From the NCBI GenBank assembly GCA_040007095.1, contig JBDTVS010000108.1:1-25879 (forward strand): a stretch of DNA of 25,879 nucleotides, written 5' to 3'. The stretch is from JBDTVS01 sp040007095. Lineage in GTDB: Bacteria > Acidobacteriota > Vicinamibacteria > Vicinamibacterales > CAVVIG01. Below the pieces are notes generated by a model. The model did no database searches. It saw only the letters and a program-made list of their open reading frames with translations, and was not told where the DNA came from. This document shows, one piece after another, positions 1 to 7,294 of this stretch. The stretch's first letter is position 1, and every line of letters starts with the position of its first letter. The translations under genes were made by a program, and so were the position numbers.

Positions 1-51
1 GAGGCGGGATGCAGCGTTCGCCGAATGCAGACGGACTTTTACCACGGGCTG

Positions 52-825
52 CTAGGTGAGGTGTCGCGACAGCGGTTCAGCGAGTGCCTGGGCGAGGGCC
101 AGGACCTGCTGACGCTCAAGACCGGCAACGACGAATCCCACGAAACGGCCCGCTGGGAGGGACGCCACCACCGGGCCCGTGTCGGTGGGCTCCAGCTCGG
201 GAGCCGCCGGCGGTGTGCCGGCGGTGACGAGCAGCGAGGTGACTGCGCCGCGGTAGCGAAACACGACGTGGCCGAAGCGGCGACCCTGATAGACACAGGA
301 ATGCCGCTCGAGCACGTCCAGCGGTGCCTCGACCGCTGGCGGCACGAACGTCTCGAGCGCGGCATACGGCGCACCATAGCGGCGCGCCGCCTCCTCGAGC
401 CGGATCGGTCGCTCGCTGAGATTGAAGTTGACGGCGCAGTTCTGGTGATCCCCGGCCGCTTCACGCGCCAGGGCCACCTGGCGCGACCGCGAGCTTGAGT
501 TGCGCACGAACAGACCGCCACCCGCGGCAAGGGCCACGCCCGCGGCCAGCGCCCACCACGACTGCAGCACCGAGCGCCTCGAGATCTCGGCCGGAGCAGG
601 CCGCAATCTCGCCCGCAGGTCCGCCGCGAGCTCCGGTCGGGGTCGCAAGTCCTCGGCGCGGGCAAATGCCGCACGCAGCCGCTCGCGCATCGCGCGGCGG
701 TCGGCGATGTCGGATCGGCAATCCGGACAGGTTTCGAGGTGGCGGAGCAGCTCGTGGTTGGTCTCCACGAGCAGTTGCTCGCTCAGAAACGAGTCCGCCA
801 GCTCACGCACGTCCCGGCATTGCAT
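52..825 (-). CDS. Membrane-anchored zinc-finger anti-sigma factor (zf-HC2)
   Basis: A 257-residue protein. The N-terminus has the zinc-binding anti-sigma (ZAS/zf-HC2) pattern: Cys3, then His29-x3-Cys33-x2-Cys36. A hydrophobic segment at about residues 89-107 is probably a single membrane span, giving a cytoplasmic sigma-binding domain and an outer C-terminal domain of about 150 residues that I do not recognise. In known ZAS proteins the N-terminal domain sequesters the partner ECF sigma factor until a signal releases it. The partner is almost certainly the sigma gene just upstream: its stop codon ends 2 nt before this ATG. No clear ribosome-binding site is visible, so translation is likely coupled. 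Family call confident; the signal sensed is unknown. Confidence 0.9.
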   Translation of the reverse strand: MQCRDVRELADSFLSEQLLVETNHELLRHLETCPDCRSDIADRRAMRERLRAAFARAEDLRPRPELAADLRARLRPAPAEISRRSVLQSWWALAAGVALAAGGGLFVRNSSSRSRQVALAREAAGDHQNCAVNFNLSERPIRLEEAARRYGAPYAALETFVPPAVEAPLDVLERHSCVYQGRRFGHVVFRYRGAVTSLLVTAGTPPAAPELEPTDTGPVVASLPAGRFVGFVVAGLERQQVLALAQALAEPLSRHLT

Positions 826-827
826 GA

Positions 828-1385
828 TCAGGGTGCCCCGCTTCCCTGCGCCAGAACGGCCGGGCCGGCACCCCGGCGTACCAGCTCGGTCCGCAACAAT
901 TCGCGGCCTCGGTGCAGACGCGACATCACCGTGCCGATCGGCACGTCGAGCGCGGCTGCGATTTCCTTGTAAGTCATCTCCTCGACATCGCAGAGCAGGA
1001 TCACCTCTTGATGGTGCGGGGGAATCTGTTGCAAAGCCAGGAGCATGTCCTCGTCGGTCAGGCGATCGGGAATGGGCGGCACGAACGGCACGACATTGGC
1101 CGCCCTCTCATCAAGGCTCGAGTCGATGGGCGCGCGTCCCTGCTTGCGCTGTCGATTCGCCCGCACATGGTGCAGGATCGACACCAGCCACGCACGGCAG
1201 TTGGTCCCCACCGTGAATCGATGGAAGGACTGCAGCGCCTGCACCAACGTCTCCTGGAGCAGATCCTCGGCTTCCGGGCGATTGCGGACGAGCCACATCG
1301 CGTGGCGAAACAGCCGATCCACGTGCGGCATGGCTTCGGTTTCGAACGCAAGCCAGCGGCGATCCGAGTCGGTGTCGGCGTTCAC
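828..1385 (-). CDS. ECF-type RNA polymerase sigma factor
   Basis: A 185-residue sigma-70 family protein of extracytoplasmic-function size, with only regions 2 and 4. Region 2 lies at about residues 20-82 and includes the RPEAEDLLQETL core-binding helix and the CRAWLVSILHHVRAN -10-recognition part. Region 4 lies at about 112-165 (YKEIAAALDVPIGTVMSRLHRGR helix-turn-helix, -35 recognition). The start is a GTG at 1383-1385 with no strong Shine-Dalgarno sequence. It would redirect core RNA polymerase to stress promoters and is paired with the membrane anti-sigma factor downstream (2-nt gap). Many such pairs autoregulate, but I could not find a clear GGAAC-type ECF promoter upstream. The divergent FAD oxidoreductase could be a target; that is inference only. 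Confidence 0.93.
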   Translation of the reverse strand: MNADTDSDRRWLAFETEAMPHVDRLFRHAMWLVRNRPEAEDLLQETLVQALQSFHRFTVGTNCRAWLVSILHHVRANRQRKQGRAPIDSSLDERAANVVPFVPPIPDRLTDEDMLLALQQIPPHHQEVILLCDVEEMTYKEIAAALDVPIGTVMSRLHRGRELLRTELVRRGAGPAVLAQGSGAP

Positions 1386-1818
1386 GGGGTGTCAAGGACC
1401 GGCGTGTGGCTACTCTGTCCCAACCGACACCGTCGGTGGCGGCGGCAACAGCTCGGGCGGGCCGACACGCCGCGCGGGTCCTCGACGGAAGGTCGCCGGC
1501 GCCAACACATCGATACGCGGTCCACAGATACACAATCGCGACAGGTCATCAATTTATTCCATGCGGTGGGTCGCGCGCCATGGTTCAGAAGCTTCGCGGG
1601 GATGCTTTCCCTCGCCCTGATCGCGCCTGACTCCAGCAGGTCCCTGGAATATTTGATGGCCTTCTGGCGATTGAGGGTTGCACGGGCTGTGCTCCGAGCG
1701 CCCAGCGTCGACCGTGATCTGTGGGCCGCGGATTCCGGCCTCGCGGGCGCGCGCTCACTTGTGTCGGCGACGAAAGCGGGATAGAAATAGCCGCACCAAC
1801 AACTCATAAGGAACCACG
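1386..1818. other. Divergent intergenic region with promoters (no gene)
   Basis: These 433 bases separate the minus-strand sigma gene from the plus-strand FAD oxidoreductase and should hold both promoters. Visible items: a small palindrome, ACCGAC-acc-GTCGGT, at 1423-1437, about 40 nt before the sigma start; AT-richer patches near 1548-1562 and 1647-1657; and a weak sigma70-like pair, TTGTGT (1759-1764) and TAGAAA (1782-1787), 17 nt apart, just upstream of the FAD gene's AAGGA ribosome-binding site. None of these is strong. Open frames here have no recognisable domain and look like high-GC noise. Confidence 0.45.
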
Positions 1819-3228
1819 ATGGCTTTCAGGGTACCGGGCAACATCGAAGCATTCAAGAGCGGCTTCAGTGGCCAGGCGTTGACATCTGGCGATTCGGACT
1901 ATGACCAGGCGCGTGCGGTGTGGAACGGCGCGATCGACCGCAAGCCTGCGGTCATCGCGCGCTGCACCACCGCCGAGCAGGTCGCCGACGCGATCCGCTT
2001 CGCCCGCGGGAGCGGGCTGGAGATTGCCATCCGCGGCGGAGGTCACAACTACGCCGGGCACGCGGTCTGCGCCGGCGGGCTGATGATCCATCTCGGCGGG
2101 ATGAACGGCGTCGCCGTCGATCCCGCCACGCGGCGTGCGGTGTGCGGCGGCGGCGCGACCTGGGCCGACGTTGACGCCGCGACTCAGCAGCACGGCCTCG
2201 CCACCCCCGGCGGCTTCGTCAGCCATACGGGCATCGCAGGACTCACGCTCGGGGGAGGAATCGGCTGGCTCACCAAGAAGGCCGGGCTCTCCTGCGACAA
2301 CCTCGTCAGCGCCAACCTGGTGACGGCCGACTCGCGCGTCGTTCACGCGTCGAAGGACGAGAACCCCGACCTGTTCTGGGCGCTGCGCGGCGGCGGCGGC
2401 AACTTCGGCGTCGTCACGTCGTTCGAGTTCGCCCTCCACCCCGTCGGTCCCCTGGTCAACCTCGGTCTGTTCTTCTTCGGTCTCGAGAACGGGCCAGAGG
2501 CCCTCCGTTTCTCTCGCGACTTCATCAAGACGCTCCCGCCGGAGGCCACGGGCTTCCTCGGAATCGGCCTGAGCGCGCCGCCTGCGCCGTTCGTCCCGGA
2601 AGAGTACCGGTTCCGGCCCGGCCATGCGCTGCTCGTCGTGGGATTCGGATCAGCCGAGGAGCACCAGGCCACCGTGGCCCCGATTCGGCAGGCGGTGACT
2701 CCCCTGTTTGAACTGGTGACGCCGATTCCGTTCGTCGCGCTCCAGCAGATGTTCAACGAGAGCGCGACGTGGGGACTGCGCGCCTACGAGAAGGCGCTGT
2801 ACCTCGATGAATTGTCGGATGCTGCCATCGCGGTCATCGGCGAACACGTACCGAAGAAACGCTCCCCCTTGTCATTCTGCCCGACCTTCACGTTGGACGG
2901 CGCCTTCCGTACGCCCGACCACGCCGGGACGGCCTTCGGTGGAAGCCGCTCCGCAGGCTATGTATTCAACATCGAAGCGGCTGCCGCGGATCTCGAGACC
3001 TACGAGGCCGATCGCTTGTGGGTGCGGCACTTCTGGGACGCCATGCGGCCGTACGCGACGGGGGCGGGCGGCTACGTGAACTTCATGGTGGAAGCCGACG
3101 AAGATCGCGTGCGGGCCTCGTACGGCGCCGACACATACGAACGCCTGGCGCGTATCAAGGCCGAGTACGATCCCGACAACGTCTTTCACCTGAACGCCAA
3201 CATCAAACCGGCGCCGCGTTCCGCCTGA
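1819..3228 (+). CDS. FAD-binding oxidoreductase, berberine-bridge (BBE) type
   Basis: A 469-residue flavoprotein of usual family length. The N-terminal half is a PCMH-type FAD-binding domain (about residues 40-210) with IRGGGHNYAGH, GGFVSHTGIAGLTLGGGIGWL and LRGGGGNFGVVT. His76 in GGGHNYAG and Cys159 in GLSCDN sit where bicovalent flavoproteins of this family (for example glucooligosaccharide oxidase) attach FAD, so bicovalent FAD is likely. The C-terminal BBE segment is present (GGYVNFM; then YDPDNVFHLNANIKP at the end). Such enzymes oxidise sugars or secondary metabolites with O2 as acceptor; the substrate cannot be read from sequence. No signal peptide is visible, so a cytoplasmic location is likely. 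Start ATG preceded by AAGGA at 8-nt spacing. It stands alone, convergent with the LtrA gene. Confidence 0.92.
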   Translation: MAFRVPGNIEAFKSGFSGQALTSGDSDYDQARAVWNGAIDRKPAVIARCTTAEQVADAIRFARGSGLEIAIRGGGHNYAGHAVCAGGLMIHLGGMNGVAVDPATRRAVCGGGATWADVDAATQQHGLATPGGFVSHTGIAGLTLGGGIGWLTKKAGLSCDNLVSANLVTADSRVVHASKDENPDLFWALRGGGGNFGVVTSFEFALHPVGPLVNLGLFFFGLENGPEALRFSRDFIKTLPPEATGFLGIGLSAPPAPFVPEEYRFRPGHALLVVGFGSAEEHQATVAPIRQAVTPLFELVTPIPFVALQQMFNESATWGLRAYEKALYLDELSDAAIAVIGEHVPKKRSPLSFCPTFTLDGAFRTPDHAGTAFGGSRSAGYVFNIEAAAADLETYEADRLWVRHFWDAMRPYATGAGGYVNFMVEADEDRVRASYGADTYERLARIKAEYDPDNVFHLNANIKPAPRSA

Positions 3229-3289
3229 CCAGGACACGTGGGATCGGGCTGGTTGAACGCTTGATCGCCCGAGGCTACGCGCCGCGACG

Positions 3290-4513
3290 TCAGTCGGCCG
3301 CCGAATTGTGCGCAGACTGTCGGATTGGAACGCAGTCCACACTCAAGCGAGAGGCCGATGTCCTGGTGAGCGACACGACCAGCTGCGTCACGCACAGCGC
3401 CGCGATCATGACGATGAAGACGACGGGTGACTCGATGTGCCCGGCGAGTGCGAGGGTCAGTGTCACGGCGGTGAACGTGAGGTACTGCAGGACACGAACC
3501 GAGCCATTCGGTCGTCGATTGAACGATGTGGCGTCGATGACGGTCATCGCGACCATGACGGTGGCGATCGCACCGGCCAGTATCGTCGCGTCAGCCGTCG
3601 CGAGCGCCGTCCGCGCGGCGGCCGTCACGACGCGCTGCACCCCGACGCCCGCCACGATGATCCCCAGATAGAGCGGGAAGTGCGCGTAGCTCCAGACGTG
3701 AAAGCGAATCGCCTCCCGTTTGGTTCGCACCGGCTGCTCCGAGGCACCGGACACGCCATCGAAGTACCACCACCAGATGACAAATGAGATACCCATACCC
3801 AGGAACGCCGCCGTCGCCGCCGCCGGGGACCAGTCCTCCTGACTTTCCATCCCGTGCATGACGGCGACGACCGATTCCCCGAGCAGGATGAGCGTGAAGA
3901 GCCCGAACCGCTCGGGCAAATGCGCGGCATCGGGAGGCACCTTGACGCTGTGCGGAACGGCGAGCCACGGCGTCCCGAGGTCGATCGCAAACGCCACGCT
4001 CCAGATCCACAATCGCTCCGGGGCTGGTACCAAGGCGGAGGCGAGCCAGAGCCACGCCGCCCCGCCGTGTCCGAGCAGATACCGCGTGGTCAGTGGCCGC
4101 GCACCGGGTACGCGACGCGCGCGGAAATACTGCGCGACGAGCACGAACCGGACGGCCGCATACGCCGCCGCGAACCCTGCCGACGATCGACTGTCGAGCG
4201 CGTCCTTCGCGTTGGCGGCCATCACCGCCACCGCGAACATCTGGACGAGCGTCAGGCCGCGCTGGATCACATCGTCGGTATCAAAGCGCGTCGAAAAAAC
4301 CGTGTGGCCAACCCAGGCCCACCAAATCAGTACAAAGAGCGGGCCGAATCGCACCAGCCCTTCGAGCGAGTACTGCTCACGCAGCGGCCCCGCGACCTGG
4401 CTGACGGCGGCGACGAAAATCAGGTCAAAAAACAGTTCCAGCCAGGTGACTTTGCGGCCGGCGTCGCCTCCGCCGAGCGACCGCAGGCGGAGTGGTGTAA
4501 CGAAGCGTTTCAC
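3290..4513 (-). CDS. Low temperature requirement protein A (LtrA) family membrane protein
   Basis: A 407-residue polytopic membrane protein. The diagnostic LtrA N-terminus is present: WLELFFDLIFVAAVSQVA at residues 24-41, followed by many hydrophobic segments (about ten) and the conserved FGLFTLILLGESVVAVMHGM stretch near the middle. LtrA was named from a Listeria mutant unable to grow in the cold; the molecular activity of the family is not established. The start is a GTG (4511-4513) with an AGGAGG sequence about 12 nt upstream, rather long spacing but with no better start in frame. It lies 122 nt downstream of the zf-HC2 mini-protein on the same strand and is convergent with the FAD oxidoreductase. 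Confidence 0.9.
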   Translation of the reverse strand: MKRFVTPLRLRSLGGGDAGRKVTWLELFFDLIFVAAVSQVAGPLREQYSLEGLVRFGPLFVLIWWAWVGHTVFSTRFDTDDVIQRGLTLVQMFAVAVMAANAKDALDSRSSAGFAAAYAAVRFVLVAQYFRARRVPGARPLTTRYLLGHGGAAWLWLASALVPAPERLWIWSVAFAIDLGTPWLAVPHSVKVPPDAAHLPERFGLFTLILLGESVVAVMHGMESQEDWSPAAATAAFLGMGISFVIWWWYFDGVSGASEQPVRTKREAIRFHVWSYAHFPLYLGIIVAGVGVQRVVTAAARTALATADATILAGAIATVMVAMTVIDATSFNRRPNGSVRVLQYLTFTAVTLTLALAGHIESPVVFIVMIAALCVTQLVVSLTRTSASRLSVDCVPIRQSAHNSAAD

Positions 4514-4635
4514 GTGTACCGGAGACCTCCTTCGGACGGGCTGTCCCGCCGGTTAGATGACGGAAGCGCCGGACGGTTTCAGTGGAAGTCTTCTCAGGGG
4601 CTTCGAGCAGGACGGGGAACGACCGAGCAGAAAGG

Positions 4636-4875
4636 TCAGGGTCGTCGGGCCGCAAGAATGGCCCGCACGAGCTCTTCAGGTACGTCGGCCGGCAACGGCG
4701 CATCGCCATCCTCGAATGCCTTCTTGCCGAGTTTGACGGTCTCTTCGTAGCTGGTGAGGTACTTCCGGCAATTGGTACACAGGGTCAGGTGATGGTCGAA
4801 CCGCGCGCGCGGTTCAGACGGCAATTCGTCGGACAGGTAGTCCATCATGAAGTCGGCGAATTCGCGACACGTCAC
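4636..4875 (-). CDS. Lone zf-HC2 mini-protein (putative anti-sigma)
   Basis: A 79-residue protein consisting essentially of one zinc-finger anti-sigma module: MTCREF start, then His29-x3-Cys33-x2-Cys36 (DHHLTLCTNC) and a basic tail. It has no membrane segment. I choose the GTG at 4873-4875 as start because AAGGAG lies 7 nt upstream and the ZAS Cys3 is then in its usual place; the frame stays open further upstream but that extension resembles nothing. Soluble proteins of this type normally follow an ECF sigma gene, but no sigma gene is adjacent here (LtrA downstream, DoxX divergent). It may regulate a sigma factor encoded elsewhere or be a leftover of a lost pair. Confidence 0.8.
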   Translation of the reverse strand: MTCREFADFMMDYLSDELPSEPRARFDHHLTLCTNCRKYLTSYEETVKLGKKAFEDGDAPLPADVPEELVRAILAARRP

Positions 4876-5102
4876 GGGACAACTCCTTGAGCTGACGCGA
4901 CTTCGCCAGCTGCCGTTTGGACACGAGTGTGATGGCGCCACGCGGATTTTGCAAGTCATCGAACGGCCAAGCCAGCCGCCTCCGACACCGCTTGCGACCA
5001 ACTACGGCCTCCCAGCCGACATCAATTGGATGCCTGACCGCGATGGAGGTTTCAGGTCACGACACCTGTAACCCCAAGCCGGCGGAGATCATCAAAGCGG
5101 GC
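4876..5102. other. Divergent intergenic region (zf-HC2 / DoxX)
   Basis: These 227 bases lie between the minus-strand zf-HC2 gene and the plus-strand DoxX gene. Apart from the AAGGAG of the zf-HC2 gene at its left edge, I see no convincing promoter, palindrome or coding remnant. In particular, the minus-strand frames do not resemble the C-terminus of a sigma factor. Confidence 0.4.
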
Positions 5103-5534
5103 ATGAAGCATCCACCAAGACCTCACGTCGCGATCAGCTGGGTCCTGCAGCTCACTGTCGCGGGTATCTTGCTGCAAACCCTCTTCTTCAAGTTCACGGG
5201 TGCCGAAGAATCGGTCTACATCTTCAGCTCGGTCGGCCGGTTTCTCCACCTCGCCCGCGTCGAGCCGTGGGGGCGGATTGCCTCGGGAATGGTCGAGCTC
5301 GTCGCGTCATTGCTGCGGATCGTGCCGGCCACCGCCTCGATCGGCGCCGTGCTGACGATGGGGGTGATGGCCGGAGCGATTGCGACTCACCTCATCATCT
5401 TGGGTATTGACGTGAAGGGCGACGGAGGCCTGCTCTTCGGCCTGGCCCTCACGGCTTTCGTTGGCAGCGCGATCGTGCTGGTGCTGCGCCGATCGCAGAT
5501 TCCCGTACTCGGTCGGTTCTTCCAGCTCGCGTGA
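5103..5534 (+). CDS. DoxX-like four-helix membrane protein
   Basis: A 143-residue membrane protein with about four hydrophobic helices: a first helix after MKHPPRPHVAISWVLQ; a LLQTLFFKFTGAEESVYIF block typical of DoxX-like proteins; VEPWGRIASGMVEL; and GDGGLLFGLALTAFVGSAIVL. DoxX relatives are small membrane proteins linked in some bacteria to redox and thiol stress; a specific role cannot be assigned here. I use the ATG at 5103 because it gives the family's usual N-terminus. An earlier in-frame ATG (5043) would add residues without similarity or an RBS. The DinB-like gene starts 4 nt after this stop, so the two are probably cotranscribed. Confidence 0.82.
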   Translation: MKHPPRPHVAISWVLQLTVAGILLQTLFFKFTGAEESVYIFSSVGRFLHLARVEPWGRIASGMVELVASLLRIVPATASIGAVLTMGVMAGAIATHLIILGIDVKGDGGLLFGLALTAFVGSAIVLVLRRSQIPVLGRFFQLA

Positions 5535-5538
5535 CGCC

Positions 5539-6069
5539 ATGGAGTTACAACCCCTTCCTGCGCGAACGTCGGCCCCACCACCATGGGCACTCTGGCGTCT
5601 TCTTGATCAACTCGAATCGCTGCTCAGCGACGTGATGCCTGACGTGTACTGCGCGCGCTTTGCGTCCGGTATTTCCGGGTCGATCGGAGAACACGTCAGG
5701 CATTGTCTCGATCACGTCTCGGCGCTGCTTGCGGCCGATCCGTCCAGGACGTTGTCCTACGACCGCCGGCAGCGCGGCACGGCGATAGAAACCGAGCCGG
5801 GCGAGGCCCTCCGGCAGATCCTGCAGCTCAAGAACGGCCTGGACGCGTGGGCGACTCGTTCACTCGACGAACCGCTCCGCGTGACATCGATGATCTCAGC
5901 CTCGGACGATGCCGTGACCGGCTGGTCCACGCTCGCGCGCGAGCTGGCATTCGTCGTCAGCCATACCGTTCACCACCAAGCCATGATCGGTATCCTTCTG
6001 GCCGTCCATGGCCATCCGGTACCCGAGCGATTTGGCCACTCGCCGTCAACGCCGCGGCGGGCCGCATGA
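5539..6069 (+). CDS. DinB-family four-helix metal-binding protein
   Basis: A 176-residue protein with the DinB/YfiT helical-bundle histidine pattern: GEHVRHCLDH gives His52, His55 and His59, and VSHTVHHQAM gives His142, His145 and His146. In characterised relatives three such histidines bind a divalent metal; some members are thiol-dependent transferases, but most have no known reaction. The ATG at 5539 is chosen over upstream starts because the upstream frame overlaps DoxX and has no similarity. Its TGA overlaps the ATG of the DedA gene (ATGA at 6066-6069), which indicates translational coupling in a three-gene operon. Confidence 0.82.
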   Translation: MELQPLPARTSAPPPWALWRLLDQLESLLSDVMPDVYCARFASGISGSIGEHVRHCLDHVSALLAADPSRTLSYDRRQRGTAIETEPGEALRQILQLKNGLDAWATRSLDEPLRVTSMISASDDAVTGWSTLARELAFVVSHTVHHQAMIGILLAVHGHPVPERFGHSPSTPRRAA

Positions 6070-6668
6070 CCTTGCTCGCCTTCGCGTCGCTCCTCTTCGG
6101 CACGTTCATTTCGGAAGATCTCGCGTGCGTCACGGCCGGCCTGCTGATCCAACGCGGCGAGCTCGCGGCGTCAACCGGGATCCTCGCGTGCACGCTCGGC
6201 ATCTTCGTCGGCGATCTCGGGCTCTGGGCGGTTGGCCGGCTGTTCGGCCATGCCGTGCTCGGCTGGTCTGGGATCGGTCGGCGGCTGCAGCATGAACGCG
6301 CCGAAGAGCTTCGCGCGTGGCTCGAGCGTCACGCGGCTGGCGCGATCGTCGCCAGTCGTTTCTTGCCCGGCACACGTCTCCCGTTGTATCTCGTCGCCGG
6401 GATCGTCAAGCTGCCATGTTTCGTCTTCGCCGTCTGGGCGCTGGTCGGAACCCTCCTGTGGACGCCGACGCTCGTGCTCCTGACGGCGCGTCTCGGCGAC
6501 GCGTTTGCCGTGCCGGTCAAGCCTCTGGTAGGCCCGGGCTTGCTACCTCAGATGCTGATTGCGCTTGGGATCCTGTCCCTCTTCCATGTGCTCCGCCGCA
6601 TCGACTGGCAGCGAGTCAGAATCGCTGGTTGGGCAGACGGGATTCAGACGAAGACCCGCCGCTTCTGA
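6066..6668 (+). CDS. DedA/VTT-family membrane protein
   Basis: A 200-residue membrane protein of usual DedA length. Visible family features are LLFGTFISEDLACVTAGLLI (the E-D motif in the first re-entrant region), a GIFVGDLGLWAVGRLFG helix, the SRFLPGTRLPLYLVAG motif with conserved Arg and Pro, and a last hydrophobic segment ending near residue 180. DedA (SNARE-associated/VTT) proteins are linked to undecaprenyl-phosphate or phospholipid translocation and membrane homeostasis; the exact substrate here is unknown. The start overlaps the DinB-like stop by 4 nt, completing the DoxX-DinB-DedA operon. It converges with the acyltransferase gene. Confidence 0.88.
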   Translation: MTLLAFASLLFGTFISEDLACVTAGLLIQRGELAASTGILACTLGIFVGDLGLWAVGRLFGHAVLGWSGIGRRLQHERAEELRAWLERHAAGAIVASRFLPGTRLPLYLVAGIVKLPCFVFAVWALVGTLLWTPTLVLLTARLGDAFAVPVKPLVGPGLLPQMLIALGILSLFHVLRRIDWQRVRIAGWADGIQTKTRRF

Positions 6669-6670
6669 CT

Positions 6671-6734
6671 CCGTCAGCGGATTCATTCCAGCCTCTTGAA
6701 GACATCGCGACGTCACATTTCAGAACGCTGACGG
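6671..6734. terminator. Possible convergent terminator (long-loop inverted repeat)
   Basis: A perfect 9-bp inverted repeat, CCGTCAGCG (6671-6679) and CGCTGACGG (6726-6734), occupies exactly the gap between the DedA stop and the acyltransferase stop. The 46-nt loop and lack of a U-tract make termination uncertain. Confidence 0.35.
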
Positions 6735-7294
6735 TCAGGCCGCGTGTGCCGATTGGCCACTACGGTGCCGGGCCAGAAACTGTGCGGCCTCTTGACGACC
6801 GAAGTACCGGTTCAGGATGGAGGGGTCCACGGCGGTGAGGTCGACCATCATCAACGCGTCGAGCGCATCCCCGAAGTTCGGGTCGACGTTGAATCCGATC
6901 AACCGGGCGTTCAGCTTGAGGTACTGCCGAAGCAGGATCGGCACGCCTTTGTCCCCCGCCTCCGCTCGCATCACCAATCGGTCCGCCTCTCCGAGCGATT
7001 GAGCGATCGCGGTGGACAGAGGCGGCGCCTGACTCAGCTCTCGGGGATTGATGGCCTCCACCAGATCGGCGAGATCACGATCGAGATGATTGTGCAGCAG
7101 GAACGCCATCAGAAGACGCTGGGAGCTGTCGGAGAAACGAGCACTGATGCTCACCGGTCCAAAGAGCACGCGGTAGTGCGGGTGACGAACGACGAACTGG
7201 CCGATCCCTTTCCACAGTAGGAGCAGTGCCGCGTAGTTCTTCTGGTATTCCGCGCGAACAAACGACCGGCCCAGTTCCAGGGCCGGAGAGAGAC
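6735..7294 (-). pseudogene. C-terminal part of the OlsF-type gene, in the shifted frame
   Basis: This is the continuation of the gene at 7151-8647 in another frame. Reading on from the break near 7294 gives RLSPALELGRSFVRAEYQ, then NYAALLLLWKGIGQFV, HPHYRVLFGPVSISARFSD and LRQYLKLNARLIGFNVDPNF, which is the expected end of the GNAT-like N-acyltransferase domain. Restoring one base (ggc-gtc to ggcCgtc on the minus strand) joins the two parts into one protein of about 637 residues. If translated alone it has only an internal start (an ATG in the LFGPVSI region at 7167-7169) and would lack the acyl-binding part. It is a frameshift mutation or a sequence error. Confidence 0.85.

Noticed and set aside
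1804..2625. Minus-strand open frame opposite the FAD oxidoreductase
   Set aside because: No domain similarity, and the plus strand carries clear FAD-binding motifs throughout.
4917..5102. N-terminal extension of the DoxX-like protein
   Set aside because: The extra 62 residues have no similarity or RBS, and family members start near the ATG at 5103.
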